Source: JARRKC01 sp037388505
GTDB lineage: Bacteria > Acidobacteriota > UBA6911 > RPQK01 > JAPXNP01
Direction: 5' to 3'
NCBI GenBank assembly: GCA_037388505.1
Contig: JARRKC010000006.1
Location: 1 to 64,000 of the forward strand
Length of the DNA: 64,000 bases
The notes under the pieces are model-generated. The model ran no database searches. It was not told where the DNA came from and worked only from the letters and a program-made list of their open reading frames with translations. The position numbers and the translations under genes are program-made. Each line of letters opens with the position of its first letter. The stretch's first letter is position 1. Positions 33,172-41,491 of this stretch are shown here, one piece after another.

Positions 33172-34122
33172 GTGAGATTACCGGCACGCCCCGTAGATCT
33201 CTACTTTGCACTGGTCACAGCGCTCATGGAGTCCGTCAGGATGACCGGGTCACTCACTCTCGGTCGACTCTTCAGCAAGGCGGCGGCAACAGCCGCATAC
33301 GGGCTCTCTCCGGTCAGGCGCAGGCAGAAGGAAAGGGCGCTTGCGCTGGCCTTCGGTTCATTGGAGCGTCATGAAGCTCGGAGAATCGTTACCGGAAGTT
33401 TCCTCAACTTCTGGGAGGATCTGTTCCTGGAGCTCGGAGTCGAACGCCCGGAACGAAAGGGCGGGGCCCTGCTCGAGGGGGAAGAACACCTCGATGCTGC
33501 GCTGGTGCGTGGGAACGGCGCCATTCTGTGGGAAAGCAATTCCTTCGGGAGGCGTGCGCTGGCCAAAGAGATCCTGGCGTCGCACGGCCATCGTCTCGTT
33601 CAGCTCCATATCGAGAACCATCTGGGCGGGCTGCACAACGACGGGCTCGATCGAAGTTGGTTGCGTGAGAAGGTCCTCAACCGATGCTGGGAGGCCCGTG
33701 AGATGGAGTACCTCGAGGAGATCATCAGGTTGCCTCGAGATGGTTCGCTGGCCTACGCCCGAACTCTGCGCCACCGACTTCGCGCCAACAAGATCATCTG
33801 CAGCGCCGCTGACGGAAACTGGGGCGAAAAGACCATGGCGACTCCCTTTCTGGGAGGTGTACGGCACTTCTCAACGGGGATGGTGAGCTTGTCACGACTC
33901 ACCGGTGCTCCTCTGATGCCCCTTTTCTGCTACCGCGAAACGGATGGCCGCTTTCGAGTCAGAATCGACCCTCCTCTGGCCCACCCGCCGCGAATCGAGC
34001 GAGAGGAGGCGACTCGGAGGACGCTGGCGGAGTTTGCACGACTGCTCGAGTCCTGCGTCAAGGACCATCCGGAGCAATATCATGCCTGGCATAATGTCCC
34101 GGGGGAACGCGGAAGGATTTGA
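33172..34122 (+). CDS. LpxL/HtrB-family acyltransferase-like protein
   Basis: The 316-residue protein resembles the lauroyl/myristoyl acyltransferases of lipid A (LpxL/HtrB). It has an N-terminal membrane-associated segment, the RQKERALALAFGSLERHEARRIV region, NGAILWESNSFGRRALAKEIL, and late AADGNWGEKTMATPFLGG and PLMPLFCYRETDGRFRV blocks. The HxxxxD/E catalytic box expected after the GAIL strand is not present (SNSFGRR instead). It may use different residues or have lost activity. It begins seven bases after the AMP ligase (GTG start) and ends the operon. Confidence 0.8.
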   Translation: MRLPARPVDLYFALVTALMESVRMTGSLTLGRLFSKAAATAAYGLSPVRRRQKERALALAFGSLERHEARRIVTGSFLNFWEDLFLELGVERPERKGGALLEGEEHLDAALVRGNGAILWESNSFGRRALAKEILASHGHRLVQLHIENHLGGLHNDGLDRSWLREKVLNRCWEAREMEYLEEIIRLPRDGSLAYARTLRHRLRANKIICSAADGNWGEKTMATPFLGGVRHFSTGMVSLSRLTGAPLMPLFCYRETDGRFRVRIDPPLAHPPRIEREEATRRTLAEFARLLESCVKDHPEQYHAWHNVPGERGRI

Positions 34123-34150
34123 GATCCGACGCTTATCGGAAGGCAGGAAG

Positions 34151-34178
34151 TTCCGAGTTCCGAGTTCCGAGTTCCGGG
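34151..34178 (+). repeat. Tandem 7-bp repeat TTCCGAG (x4)
   Basis: Four head-to-tail copies (the last ending GGG) sit just behind the acyltransferase gene. A related three-copy array lies at 48657-48677, also directly behind a gene. These are intergenic and probably slipped-strand microsatellites. Confidence 0.8.
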
Positions 34179-34362
34179 GGTACAAACCGGGTACCGAGGA
34201 GGATACTGCTTGTCCCTGCCCCGATAGAACGGTTCTGTGGCAGGTGGTGCTTTGGCTCCAGAGTTCCGATCGTCGACTCCGTCCGACGAGCCCGGCAGGT
34301 TCGACCCGTTTCACCAAGACACTGTCGAGCCTCCAGCTCCCAGCTTTGAGCTCCCAAGGACC

Positions 34363-36258
34363 TTAGCTCTGCCAGGTTCGGAACCCGATGATTCCCCAGT
34401 ACCCGAGATAGATCAGAATGGTCAAATACAGGGCGCTCACCACGAGGGAGAGGCTCCACAGGGCCTCTCCATGATGCGCTTTCCACTGCAATACTGTCAC
34501 CGTGAGTGCGCCAGCGACGGCCACGGCAAACAAGATCGTCAGCACGAAGAGCGAAACCGACCAGAAGTCGGCGACCCCGTAAGTCCGCACCAGAGGGCCC
34601 GGCAGCCAAAGCAGCGGCAAGATCCCGGCGGCAAGGCAGCCCAGTGCCAGGGTCGGAAAAAGGATCAGCCGCCAGCCCGGTCGGGAACCCCCGCGGCCAA
34701 ACAGCGAGGAGATCAAGCGAACGAGAATCGCGATCACCCAGATGGCGGAGAAGATCAAAGCAAACACCGCCACAATGCGTTCCACCCAGACCCGAAGCCC
34801 GGAGGCCCTCACGTAGTTCCCCTGCAGGTACTCGCTGAAAGCCTGCATTCCCGCTCTGCCCGGCCCGGTGCGGAAGAACAGAACGGTCGGCAGCGGTTCT
34901 CCTTCGGCACGGAAGCGGCGATCCGTCACCGGGAAGAGCTCGACCGCAGGACCCTCGAGTCTGTCCACCTCGAGCTTCCCCACGGCGTTCTGGATGTAGA
35001 GTACTCCAGCGATGCGGTCCCAAAAACTCAACCAGGTCCAGCGGGGGGTGACCGGCCGGTAGTAGCCGCTGACCGCTGCGATCCGGTACTCCGGAAGATC
35101 AGAGAACAGGGGCTGAGGCTGCTTCAACCCGTCCGTGCAAAACTCGCTGAGCAAATGCTCGGCCGACTCAAAATCGCCACGACTTCCCCCGTTTATCATG
35201 AGTGCATAGCCGAGGCCATCGCCGGGCAGGTAGCGAAAACAAGCCCACCCGCCGTCGACACTGCCTGCGAAGCCGTAAAAGACGAACCCTCCGGAAAGAA
35301 AGGTCCGCAACCCAAAGCCATCTCCTACTCGCAAACCCTGCTGCGCTGAGATGGAAGTGGAGGGTGTCTCCATCCGCTCGATGGATGACTCGGGCAGCCA
35401 CTGAGTGTCAGCGAGCCTTCCCCGATTGAGCAGGAGTCGCAAGAGCCGCTGAAGATCCCGGGCAGACGCGGTCAACCCGAGTACGGGCCAGAGATCCGCC
35501 CCGCCCGGTCGAAACACGGGCGAGCCCTCGGGCAGGTAGCCGACGGCGAGGTCATCCGGGAAAGATTCCCCGGGACCGTACCAGAAGGAGGCCCTGACGC
35601 CGAGCGGCTGGAAGACTTCGCGGGTCATCCAAGTCGCGTAATCCTGCGCGGAGGTCTGCGTCTCGAGTATACGAACCGCCAGCATCGCTCCCAGGGTAGA
35701 GGGCAGAGCGTAAAGACCCGGGCGCCAACGCGCGACCAACTCAGCTTCGTTTCTCTGCAGAGTGTCGAGAACAGATTTCGATGTCTCCTGCCGTAGAGCG
35801 TACTCCCAAAGGGGCATGTCCTGCAGGCCGGAGGTCTGTTCCATCAGGTTGTCCAGGCGGATTGGGCTCTCCTGCTTGTATGGATTGGTAATCGTCAAAT
35901 CGGGGATGAGAGAGCCAACGTCGGCTTGGATATCAAGTTTCCCCGCCGCGGCGATGCGCAGCAACCCAAGGGCCAGGAACGTCTCCGCGATCTCGCCGAC
36001 ACGAAAACGAGTATCCGGTCCGACCCAGACGCCGCTTTGGAGGTTCGCCTTGCCCAGTGAGATGAACCGGTCCTCGCCCCTCGGGCCGACGAGGACGGCG
36101 CTCAGTCCCGGGACGGCACGAGAATTCAAGAGATCGTCCAGGCTTTCCGTGAGCTCAGTGACCCGTCTCGATGTGAAGGCAACCTGTGATGCGGCAAGGC
36201 CGGATGCGGTGAACAACGAACCGACGACGATCAGCACGATCAGGCAATTTCGACTCAT
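34363..36258 (-). CDS. Beta-lactamase-fold membrane protein with lost active site
   Basis: The 631-residue protein has an export signal, a serine-beta-lactamase/esterase-like domain (about residues 35-370), a beta-rich segment and about four or five C-terminal transmembrane helices. The fold is recognisable from DTRFRVGEIAETF, DNLMEQTSGLQDM and GYLPEGSPVFRPGGADLWPVLGL. The SxxK tetrad is replaced by EIAE, the Tyr-x-Asn site reads YAL and the late HxG reads FAG. It is therefore most likely a binding or regulatory pseudoenzyme. The ATG at 36258 (GGAG upstream) is preferred over an in-frame GTG at 36276. Confidence 0.85.
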   Translation of the reverse strand: MSRNCLIVLIVVGSLFTASGLAASQVAFTSRRVTELTESLDDLLNSRAVPGLSAVLVGPRGEDRFISLGKANLQSGVWVGPDTRFRVGEIAETFLALGLLRIAAAGKLDIQADVGSLIPDLTITNPYKQESPIRLDNLMEQTSGLQDMPLWEYALRQETSKSVLDTLQRNEAELVARWRPGLYALPSTLGAMLAVRILETQTSAQDYATWMTREVFQPLGVRASFWYGPGESFPDDLAVGYLPEGSPVFRPGGADLWPVLGLTASARDLQRLLRLLLNRGRLADTQWLPESSIERMETPSTSISAQQGLRVGDGFGLRTFLSGGFVFYGFAGSVDGGWACFRYLPGDGLGYALMINGGSRGDFESAEHLLSEFCTDGLKQPQPLFSDLPEYRIAAVSGYYRPVTPRWTWLSFWDRIAGVLYIQNAVGKLEVDRLEGPAVELFPVTDRRFRAEGEPLPTVLFFRTGPGRAGMQAFSEYLQGNYVRASGLRVWVERIVAVFALIFSAIWVIAILVRLISSLFGRGGSRPGWRLILFPTLALGCLAAGILPLLWLPGPLVRTYGVADFWSVSLFVLTILFAVAVAGALTVTVLQWKAHHGEALWSLSLVVSALYLTILIYLGYWGIIGFRTWQS

Positions 36259-36402
36259 GGGTGATGCCCACTCCACGTTGTCGGCGCCCTTTCAGGACTC
36301 TTCCCGAGAGGCGCACGCTAAGCTGAGTCTATGTGGCGTGTGTGCAACCGTCAACAAGCGAGACACGAGCACTGGGAGAGGGTCTCATGGGAGGCGGACG
36401 GT

Positions 36403-36645
36403 TCACCCCGTCCATTGCTCGGCCAGAGTGTCGGAAAACCCGAGATGGTCCGGAGTCTCTTCTTCGAAGACCCGCGCAGAGGAGTTTTCCGCGAGGAAAC
36501 TCCCGATCGCCTCGATGAGGTGTGCAGGGAACGGGTGCCCACACAACAGGCAGGTGGGACAGAGCAGTTCGCCTGTCGAAGCGGTTCGATAACGCAGAAC
36601 CGATCGGCAGTGTGGACACGGAACCAAGACCTCACGACCAGCCAT
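36403..36645 (-). CDS. Small zinc-ribbon protein
   Basis: The 80-residue product begins MAGREVLVPCPHCRSVLRYR and continues GELLCPTCLLCGHPFPAHLIEAI. Two CxxC pairs plus extra Cys/His should bind zinc. The remainder is helical and acidic. A minus-strand TATAAT lies eight bases before the ATG, so this may be another short-leader or leaderless gene. Function unknown. Confidence 0.6.
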   Translation of the reverse strand: MAGREVLVPCPHCRSVLRYRTASTGELLCPTCLLCGHPFPAHLIEAIGSFLAENSSARVFEEETPDHLGFSDTLAEQWTG

Positions 36646-36653
36646 GTATCGAG

Positions 36654-36659
36654 ATTATA
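36654..36659 (-). promoter_or_regulatory. -10 element before the zinc-ribbon gene
   Basis: Perfect minus-strand TATAAT, eight bases upstream of the ATG at 36645, with no room for a Shine-Dalgarno sequence. It resembles the arrangements at 11855 and 18271. Confidence 0.4.
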
Positions 36660-36719
36660 GACTAAGGGTGATGACACCAGCGTTGAGGGCCTGAATGGAG
36701 TCGGTTCCTGTGGCAGGCG

Positions 36720-37832
36720 CTACTCGACGGTCCGACCCAGACTTCCCAATGTCTTTGCGAGCTTGGTTTTCAATTCGGAGATCTCGCCGTAGCGCTCCGA
36801 TGCCAGGACTTGGACTCCGGCTGGGGCGGGGTCGAGCGCCGCCGGAGCATCTTCGCCGACCAGAAGGACCGAAAACGCAGAGACGACTGCAGTCAGCTGT
36901 TCCAGGAGACGCGCACTGCTCTTTAGTCCCGTCGTGTCCAGGATCAGCATGCGGGATGCCCTCAAAAGCGGTCCGACGTTCCTTACCGGATCGACGCCTC
37001 CTCCGGGTCCGCCGCGTCGGTCCAGATCGCCGACGGCAGCTACGAATCCGAGGTCTCCGACCAGCGAAGGAAACGCGTCACCCACCTCCTGCCGGGGTCC
37101 GCGAAAGCGTCCCAACACGAGGAGCACGCGCGATTCCGACGTCATCGAGGCGAATGGTATCGGGCGTCGGCCGTACAGCAGGAGACTCATGCACTGCGCC
37201 GTCTCGAGATCGCCCACCCATATCGGCGGATCACTTCTGGGGGTGATCATCAGCTTGGACTGAACAGAGGGTTCTCCTTCCAGTTTCCAGGCCGCAATGC
37301 CGTGCACCCAGCAAGAGGACAAGCGAGCCCCCTGGATACGGGTTCCAACCAGAGAGGCGGCGGTCAAGTCGGCTCCCTCCAAAAGCGCATCCGAGAGGTT
37401 CGCCTCGTGGAAGTTCGCACTCATCAGATGAGCCCCAGTCAGATCAGCACCGGACAAATCGGCCCCCATCAGCATGGCCCCTAAGAGATTGGCACCATTG
37501 AGACGCGCTGATTTCAGTCGAGTACCGAAGAGGAAGGCACCGAAGAAACTCGTACCGGTCAGATTCGCCTGATTCAGAACCGCACCCAGCAGGTCCGCCA
37601 GAATCAGTGTTGCCGATTCCAGATCGGCGGAATGCAGGGATGCGTGGCTCAATTGTGCTTTACTCAGATCAGCCCGTCGGAGATCCGCATTATCGAGAAC
37701 GGCTCGCTCGAGATCAGCGTTGACAAGGCGCGCATCGCTGAGATCCGGTTTGATCTCAGGGTGCTGTCTCCTCCACTCGTTCCAGCCGTCTACGCCCTCG
37801 AGAAGCCTCTTGAGATGAGACGGATTTGCCAT
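36720..37832 (-). CDS. Pentapeptide-repeat protein with TIR-like C-terminal domain
   Basis: Starting at MANPSHLKRLLEG, the 370-residue protein has an N-terminal helix pair. About 28 pentapeptide repeats of the A(D/N)LXX type follow (roughly residues 35-180), forming a right-handed quadrilateral beta-helix. The C-terminal domain has WVGDLETAQCMSLLL, SRVLLVLGRFRGPRQEV and RMLILDTTGLKSSARLLEQL. This order matches the TIR-like domain that follows pentapeptide repeats in other bacteria (compare VVLILGRFTPERKEVL and ARFVIADLTD). It may be a signalling or defence protein. No obvious partner gene is adjacent. Confidence 0.82.
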   Translation of the reverse strand: MANPSHLKRLLEGVDGWNEWRRQHPEIKPDLSDARLVNADLERAVLDNADLRRADLSKAQLSHASLHSADLESATLILADLLGAVLNQANLTGTSFFGAFLFGTRLKSARLNGANLLGAMLMGADLSGADLTGAHLMSANFHEANLSDALLEGADLTAASLVGTRIQGARLSSCWVHGIAAWKLEGEPSVQSKLMITPRSDPPIWVGDLETAQCMSLLLYGRRPIPFASMTSESRVLLVLGRFRGPRQEVGDAFPSLVGDLGFVAAVGDLDRRGGPGGGVDPVRNVGPLLRASRMLILDTTGLKSSARLLEQLTAVVSAFSVLLVGEDAPAALDPAPAGVQVLASERYGEISELKTKLAKTLGSLGRTVE

Positions 37833-37970
37833 GATCCTTAACCCCCGGCAAACAAGAGAACCCAGGCCCTGTCCGGCCCTCCTGTAGAGTACTGCGCTTC
37901 TCGACCCACCGCAATCGCGACGTCTCCCGCGATCCGCCGATCGAGGGGAGAGATTCCCAACCTGAGGGGT

Positions 37971-37976
37971 TATAAT
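37971..37976 (+). promoter_or_regulatory. -10 element for the SAP/PFK operon
   Basis: A perfect TATAAT lies 38 bases upstream of the ATG at 38015, in a 182-bp divergent intergenic region. A GGGGAGG ribosome-binding site precedes the start codon. No strong -35 hexamer is visible. Confidence 0.45.
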
Positions 37977-38014
37977 CGTTTCCATCGATTTGCCTGCAAC
38001 TCGGGGAGGACCTA

Positions 38015-38344
38015 ATGGAAGAGAACTATACCTACGAAGAATTGAGTAAGAAGACGGTTGCGCAGCTTCGGGAACTCGCCTCCGGAATGGAGCACGAAGC
38101 TCTGCAAGGGTATACGCAACTGCACAAGGCCGATCTCCTTGCGAAGCTTTGTGAGGCGCTGGGCATCCCGATGCATGCTCAGCAGGATGTCAAAGGAATC
38201 AAGAAGACCGAGATCAAGGGCCAGATTCGCAAGCTCAAGCTCGAGCGTAACAAAGCGCTCGAAGCGAAGGATTCCAAGAAACTTCGAGAAGTTCGAGCGG
38301 AAATGAAGCTCCTCAAACGCCACCTCCGAAAGGCGGCTTCCTGA
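38015..38344 (+). CDS. Small basic protein with Rho_N/SAP-like domain
   Basis: The 109-residue protein begins with YTYEELSKKTVAQLRELASGM and HKADLLAKLCEALGI. This is the helix-extended-helix pattern of Rho termination factor N-terminal or SAP domains that bind nucleic acid. A very basic C-terminal helix follows (KGQIRKLKLERNKALEAKD through LLKRHLRKAA). It is joined directly to the phosphofructokinase gene, whose ATG follows its stop codon immediately. It may act in RNA or DNA binding; a link to glycolysis is unclear. Confidence 0.78.
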   Translation: MEENYTYEELSKKTVAQLRELASGMEHEALQGYTQLHKADLLAKLCEALGIPMHAQQDVKGIKKTEIKGQIRKLKLERNKALEAKDSKKLREVRAEMKLLKRHLRKAAS

Positions 38345-39502
38345 ATGGCAAAGCACATCGGAATACTCACCGCGGGAGGGGACAGTCCTGGACTGAATGC
38401 CGCCATCCGCGGCGTCGGCAAGGCTGCAATCGGCGCATACGAGATGGATGTCATCGGTTTCCGCGACGGCTTTCGAGGGCTGATGCAGAACAGGATCATG
38501 CGGCTGGACAGCGCCGCTCTCTCCGGCATCATCACCCGGGGCGGCACTATCCTGGGGGCAAGCCGCGACAAGCCTCACAAGATGCCGGTGGGAAACCGTC
38601 TCCTGGACATGACCGATGTGATGGTGACCACCTACGAAAAACACCATCTCGATGTGCTCGTCTGTCTGGGTGGAGGAGGCACACACAAGAATGCCCTGCG
38701 ACTGAAGGACAAAGGACTCAAGATCGTCACTCTGCCCAAGACAATCGACAACGACCTGGCCATGACGGATGTGTCGTTCGGATTCGACACTGCTCTGGGT
38801 ATCGCGACGGAAGCGATCGATCGCCTGCACAGTACGGCTCACAGCCATCACCGGATCATCGTGGTCGAGATCATGGGCCACCGGTCGGGATGGCTGGCCT
38901 TGGGGAGCGGTATCGCCGGCGGGGCGGACGTCATCCTGATTCCTGAGATTCCCTACGACATCAACGCCGTGGCGACGGCGATCCGAAGCCGAAGCAGCCA
39001 AGGTAAGCAATTCAGCATCGTCGCCCTCTCCGAAGGTGCAATGTCCAGGGAAGATGCCGCCGCCCTTGAGAAAGTGGACGAGAAGAAGAAAAAGAAGGCG
39101 CACGACCAAAAAAAGAAGAGCAGGGGCGGGGCGGAAGAACCCGACGAAGGCGAGGATGCCGATTCGGAGCTTGCCCATCTGGAACTGAGGCTGGCGAATC
39201 GAACCCTGTCGCTGTCCAAGCGACTGGAAGAACTGACGGGCCTGGAGAGCCGCGTAACCATCCTCGGCCACCTGCAGCGAGGGGGAACTCCATCGGCGGC
39301 GGATCGACTGCTGGCGACCCGGCTGGGTACGGCCTGTGCCCAGCTCATCCGCGACGATGTCCACGGTGTCATGGTAGCGGCCCGAGGTGAAGGTACTGAA
39401 CCGGTTCCCCTGGAGGAAGTCGCCGGGAAGCGACACGAAGTACCTCTGGATCATCCGTGGATCCAATGTGCTCGGGACGTCGGGACCTGTCTCGGGGACT
39501 GA
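38345..39502 (+). CDS. 6-phosphofructokinase with Lys-rich insert
   Basis: The 385-residue protein is a PfkA-family enzyme: LTAGGDSPGLNAAIRG, LPKTIDNDLAMTDVSFGFDTA, VEIMGHRSGWLAL and LGHLQRGGTPSAADR. Relative to E. coli PfkA, the TIDND catalytic Asp residues are present. The residue before TIDND is Lys, common in PPi-dependent and some actinobacterial ATP enzymes. The GGDGS phosphate loop reads GGGGT, which lacks the Mg-binding Asp. A Lys-rich then acidic insert of about 40 residues (about 240-280) interrupts the C-terminal domain. The phosphoryl donor cannot be settled from sequence. Confidence 0.88.
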   Translation: MAKHIGILTAGGDSPGLNAAIRGVGKAAIGAYEMDVIGFRDGFRGLMQNRIMRLDSAALSGIITRGGTILGASRDKPHKMPVGNRLLDMTDVMVTTYEKHHLDVLVCLGGGGTHKNALRLKDKGLKIVTLPKTIDNDLAMTDVSFGFDTALGIATEAIDRLHSTAHSHHRIIVVEIMGHRSGWLALGSGIAGGADVILIPEIPYDINAVATAIRSRSSQGKQFSIVALSEGAMSREDAAALEKVDEKKKKKAHDQKKKSRGGAEEPDEGEDADSELAHLELRLANRTLSLSKRLEELTGLESRVTILGHLQRGGTPSAADRLLATRLGTACAQLIRDDVHGVMVAARGEGTEPVPLEEVAGKRHEVPLDHPWIQCARDVGTCLGD

Positions 39503-39670
39503 GTCTCAGTTCCCGTTTGACTCCATCCTCCCGGTCTCATATGATGGCTGATTGGGAAGGCGTAACCCCCTTCAACGCGCCCTGCAATCTCTCGACTTTC
39601 AGACATTAGACGCATGTCCCTCTAACCACGCCTTCCGTTTGAAGATGGGTTCTATCCGGGGAGTAGTGTC

Positions 39671-40705
39671 GTGGCTGTCGTCCCATATGCTGCCGGTGCC
39701 GCGTTCCTTCGGGACGCTCTCGTGTGCGAAGACCATCCCCTCTATGACTACCTCTCGAATACGGCAGCAACCGATGAAGGCGTCTCGTCCAGTGCTCCTC
39801 TCTTCGAACTGAGTCCCCTGGATCATGCCGGATCGGTCTTTGCCTGCCGTGATCTTCACTCTTCCGCCCGCATCGTGTGCAAGTTCTTTTCGGCGCGTTC
39901 CAACCTCCCGGCAGGGGAACCATTGCATCTGATGGACTACGAATTCCGGGCCTTGACCAGCGTCCGTTCGGCGGGATTCGAGCAAGCACCTTTCCGTGTC
40001 GTCCGTCCACTGGGCAAACGTGAATCGCTGGGTTGCCTGCTGGCTGAAGAGTATATTGCCGGGAAGGATCTCGATCACTTCATCGCACTCGCGGCGCACT
40101 TTGGGGGAACCGAAGAATTGATGGGAAAGCTCGACCTGCTGGCTCATTTCTTTGCGAGCCTGCACGGGTCGACCGTCCGTTGTCGCCCGCACAACTTCTA
40201 CCGAACTTGCCGCGATTTCCGAGCCTTGGTGCGATCCCTATCGACTGTAGACGGAATTCCCGGGGATGAACTTTCTGAGCTTCGGCATCTTTGTGACAAG
40301 TGGGAGAATCGTAGCGAAATGTGGATCGACGGCTCGAGCCTGGTCCACGGTGATGCGACTCCGACGAATTTCATTTTCGACAGCCCCGGCAGTGTGACCG
40401 CTATCGATTTCGAGCGTTCTCATATCGGTGATCCCACCCATGACCTGGGCTTGCTGGTCGCCGAATTGAAACATCATTTCGCTCTGCGCATTCACCAGGC
40501 GGTGGCTGCCGAGCCATTCATATCCCGTTTCTTGCGATGCTATGGTTCCCATGCCGGTCTCGGGGAAGCCGGTTTCCGAGGTCTGACTTTTCGCAGTCGC
40601 TTCTACATGGCCATGGGTGAACTACGCATCGCCCGCAACCCATGGTTGCCCCTGGGACACCGTCTCTGGCTTATCTGCGAGGCTTGCCGCTGTCTTAGAC
40701 TATGA
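39671..40705 (+). CDS. APH-family (phosphotransferase) kinase-like protein
   Basis: The 344-residue protein has the aminoglycoside-phosphotransferase/choline-kinase fold. SLVHGDATPTNFIFD carries the catalytic Asp and Asn, and AIDFERSHIGDPTHDLG supplies the metal-binding Asp. Substrates in this family range from antibiotics to sugars and lipids' head groups, so resistance should not be assumed. The GTG start has GGGGAG seven bases upstream. A HAD hydrolase gene follows 60 bases downstream on the same strand. Confidence 0.82.
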   Translation: MAVVPYAAGAAFLRDALVCEDHPLYDYLSNTAATDEGVSSSAPLFELSPLDHAGSVFACRDLHSSARIVCKFFSARSNLPAGEPLHLMDYEFRALTSVRSAGFEQAPFRVVRPLGKRESLGCLLAEEYIAGKDLDHFIALAAHFGGTEELMGKLDLLAHFFASLHGSTVRCRPHNFYRTCRDFRALVRSLSTVDGIPGDELSELRHLCDKWENRSEMWIDGSSLVHGDATPTNFIFDSPGSVTAIDFERSHIGDPTHDLGLLVAELKHHFALRIHQAVAAEPFISRFLRCYGSHAGLGEAGFRGLTFRSRFYMAMGELRIARNPWLPLGHRLWLICEACRCLRL

Positions 40706-40765
40706 GGCATGGAAGGAACGTGCTGGACGGACTGACCGCATATCCCCGGGAGAAGACCACGAGCT

Positions 40766-41491
40766 ATGGCCAATCTGACGACCATCCTCTTCGATATCTA
40801 CGGCACCCTGATCGACATCCACACCAATGAACAACGGGACGACATCTTCGAGACTCTCAGCCGATTTCTGGGATACCGGCGCCTCGTCATCTCGCCGACC
40901 GCTTTGAAGGAACTGTACTTCAGCGAGTTGCACCAGCAGTTTGCCCGGAGTCGGGAGCGATTCCCCGAAGTGGATGTCGCGCGGGCTTTCGAACGGGCGC
41001 TGAGCGACCAGAGTCGGAATGCCGACCGCTTCCTTACCGTACTCGTGACTCAGTTGTACCGATCGTTGAGCCGCGAGCGGTTTGGTCTGTTTCCGGACAC
41101 GTTCTGGACACTGACCGAGTTCCGCAAGCGTTACCGGCTGGGGATCGTAACCGATGCTCAGCGTCTGTTCAGTTGTCCGGAGTTGCGGATGCTTCGAATC
41201 GAAGACTTCTTCGACTCTATCGTGATCTCGTCGGACTATGGATTTCGCAAACCGGATCCCCGTCTGTTCCACATTGCTCTCGCCGCAATGGACGCCCGTC
41301 CCGAAGAATCCGCCTATATCGGCAACAAGTATGAGACGGACCTGCTTGGGGCCCATAGTGCCGGCCTTCGCCTGGCCGGGCTCATCCACCAGTCGGAGGA
41401 GGATCGGAAAGCCCTTGGGCCGGAGCCCCAACCCGATTTCGTCGTCGAGAATCTACGGGCGGCCTACGATTTCATCACGGCGAAAGACTGA
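40766..41491 (+). CDS. HAD-family hydrolase
   Basis: The 241-residue protein has the haloacid-dehalogenase-like motifs: LFDIYGTLID (nucleophile Asp; DxYGTL form as in 2-haloacid dehalogenases), the VTDAQR motif II, FRKPDPRLF motif III and YIGNKYETDLLGAHSAG motif IV, in which Asn replaces the usual first Asp. It is probably a small-molecule phosphatase. It is likely co-transcribed with the upstream kinase-like gene. Confidence 0.88.
   Translation: MANLTTILFDIYGTLIDIHTNEQRDDIFETLSRFLGYRRLVISPTALKELYFSELHQQFARSRERFPEVDVARAFERALSDQSRNADRFLTVLVTQLYRSLSRERFGLFPDTFWTLTEFRKRYRLGIVTDAQRLFSCPELRMLRIEDFFDSIVISSDYGFRKPDPRLFHIALAAMDARPEESAYIGNKYETDLLGAHSAGLRLAGLIHQSEEDRKALGPEPQPDFVVENLRAAYDFITAKD

Noticed and set aside
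34151..34178. CRISPR array
   Set aside because: Repeat units are 7 bp and contiguous with no spacers; no cas genes are in the window.
38012..39466. Long minus-strand open frame opposite phosphofructokinase
   Set aside because: Overlaps two genes with clear family motifs and shows no domain, export signal or ribosome-binding site of its own.
39671..40705. Aminoglycoside resistance gene
   Set aside because: Only the general APH fold motifs are seen; the family includes many non-resistance kinases and the context shows no resistance genes.
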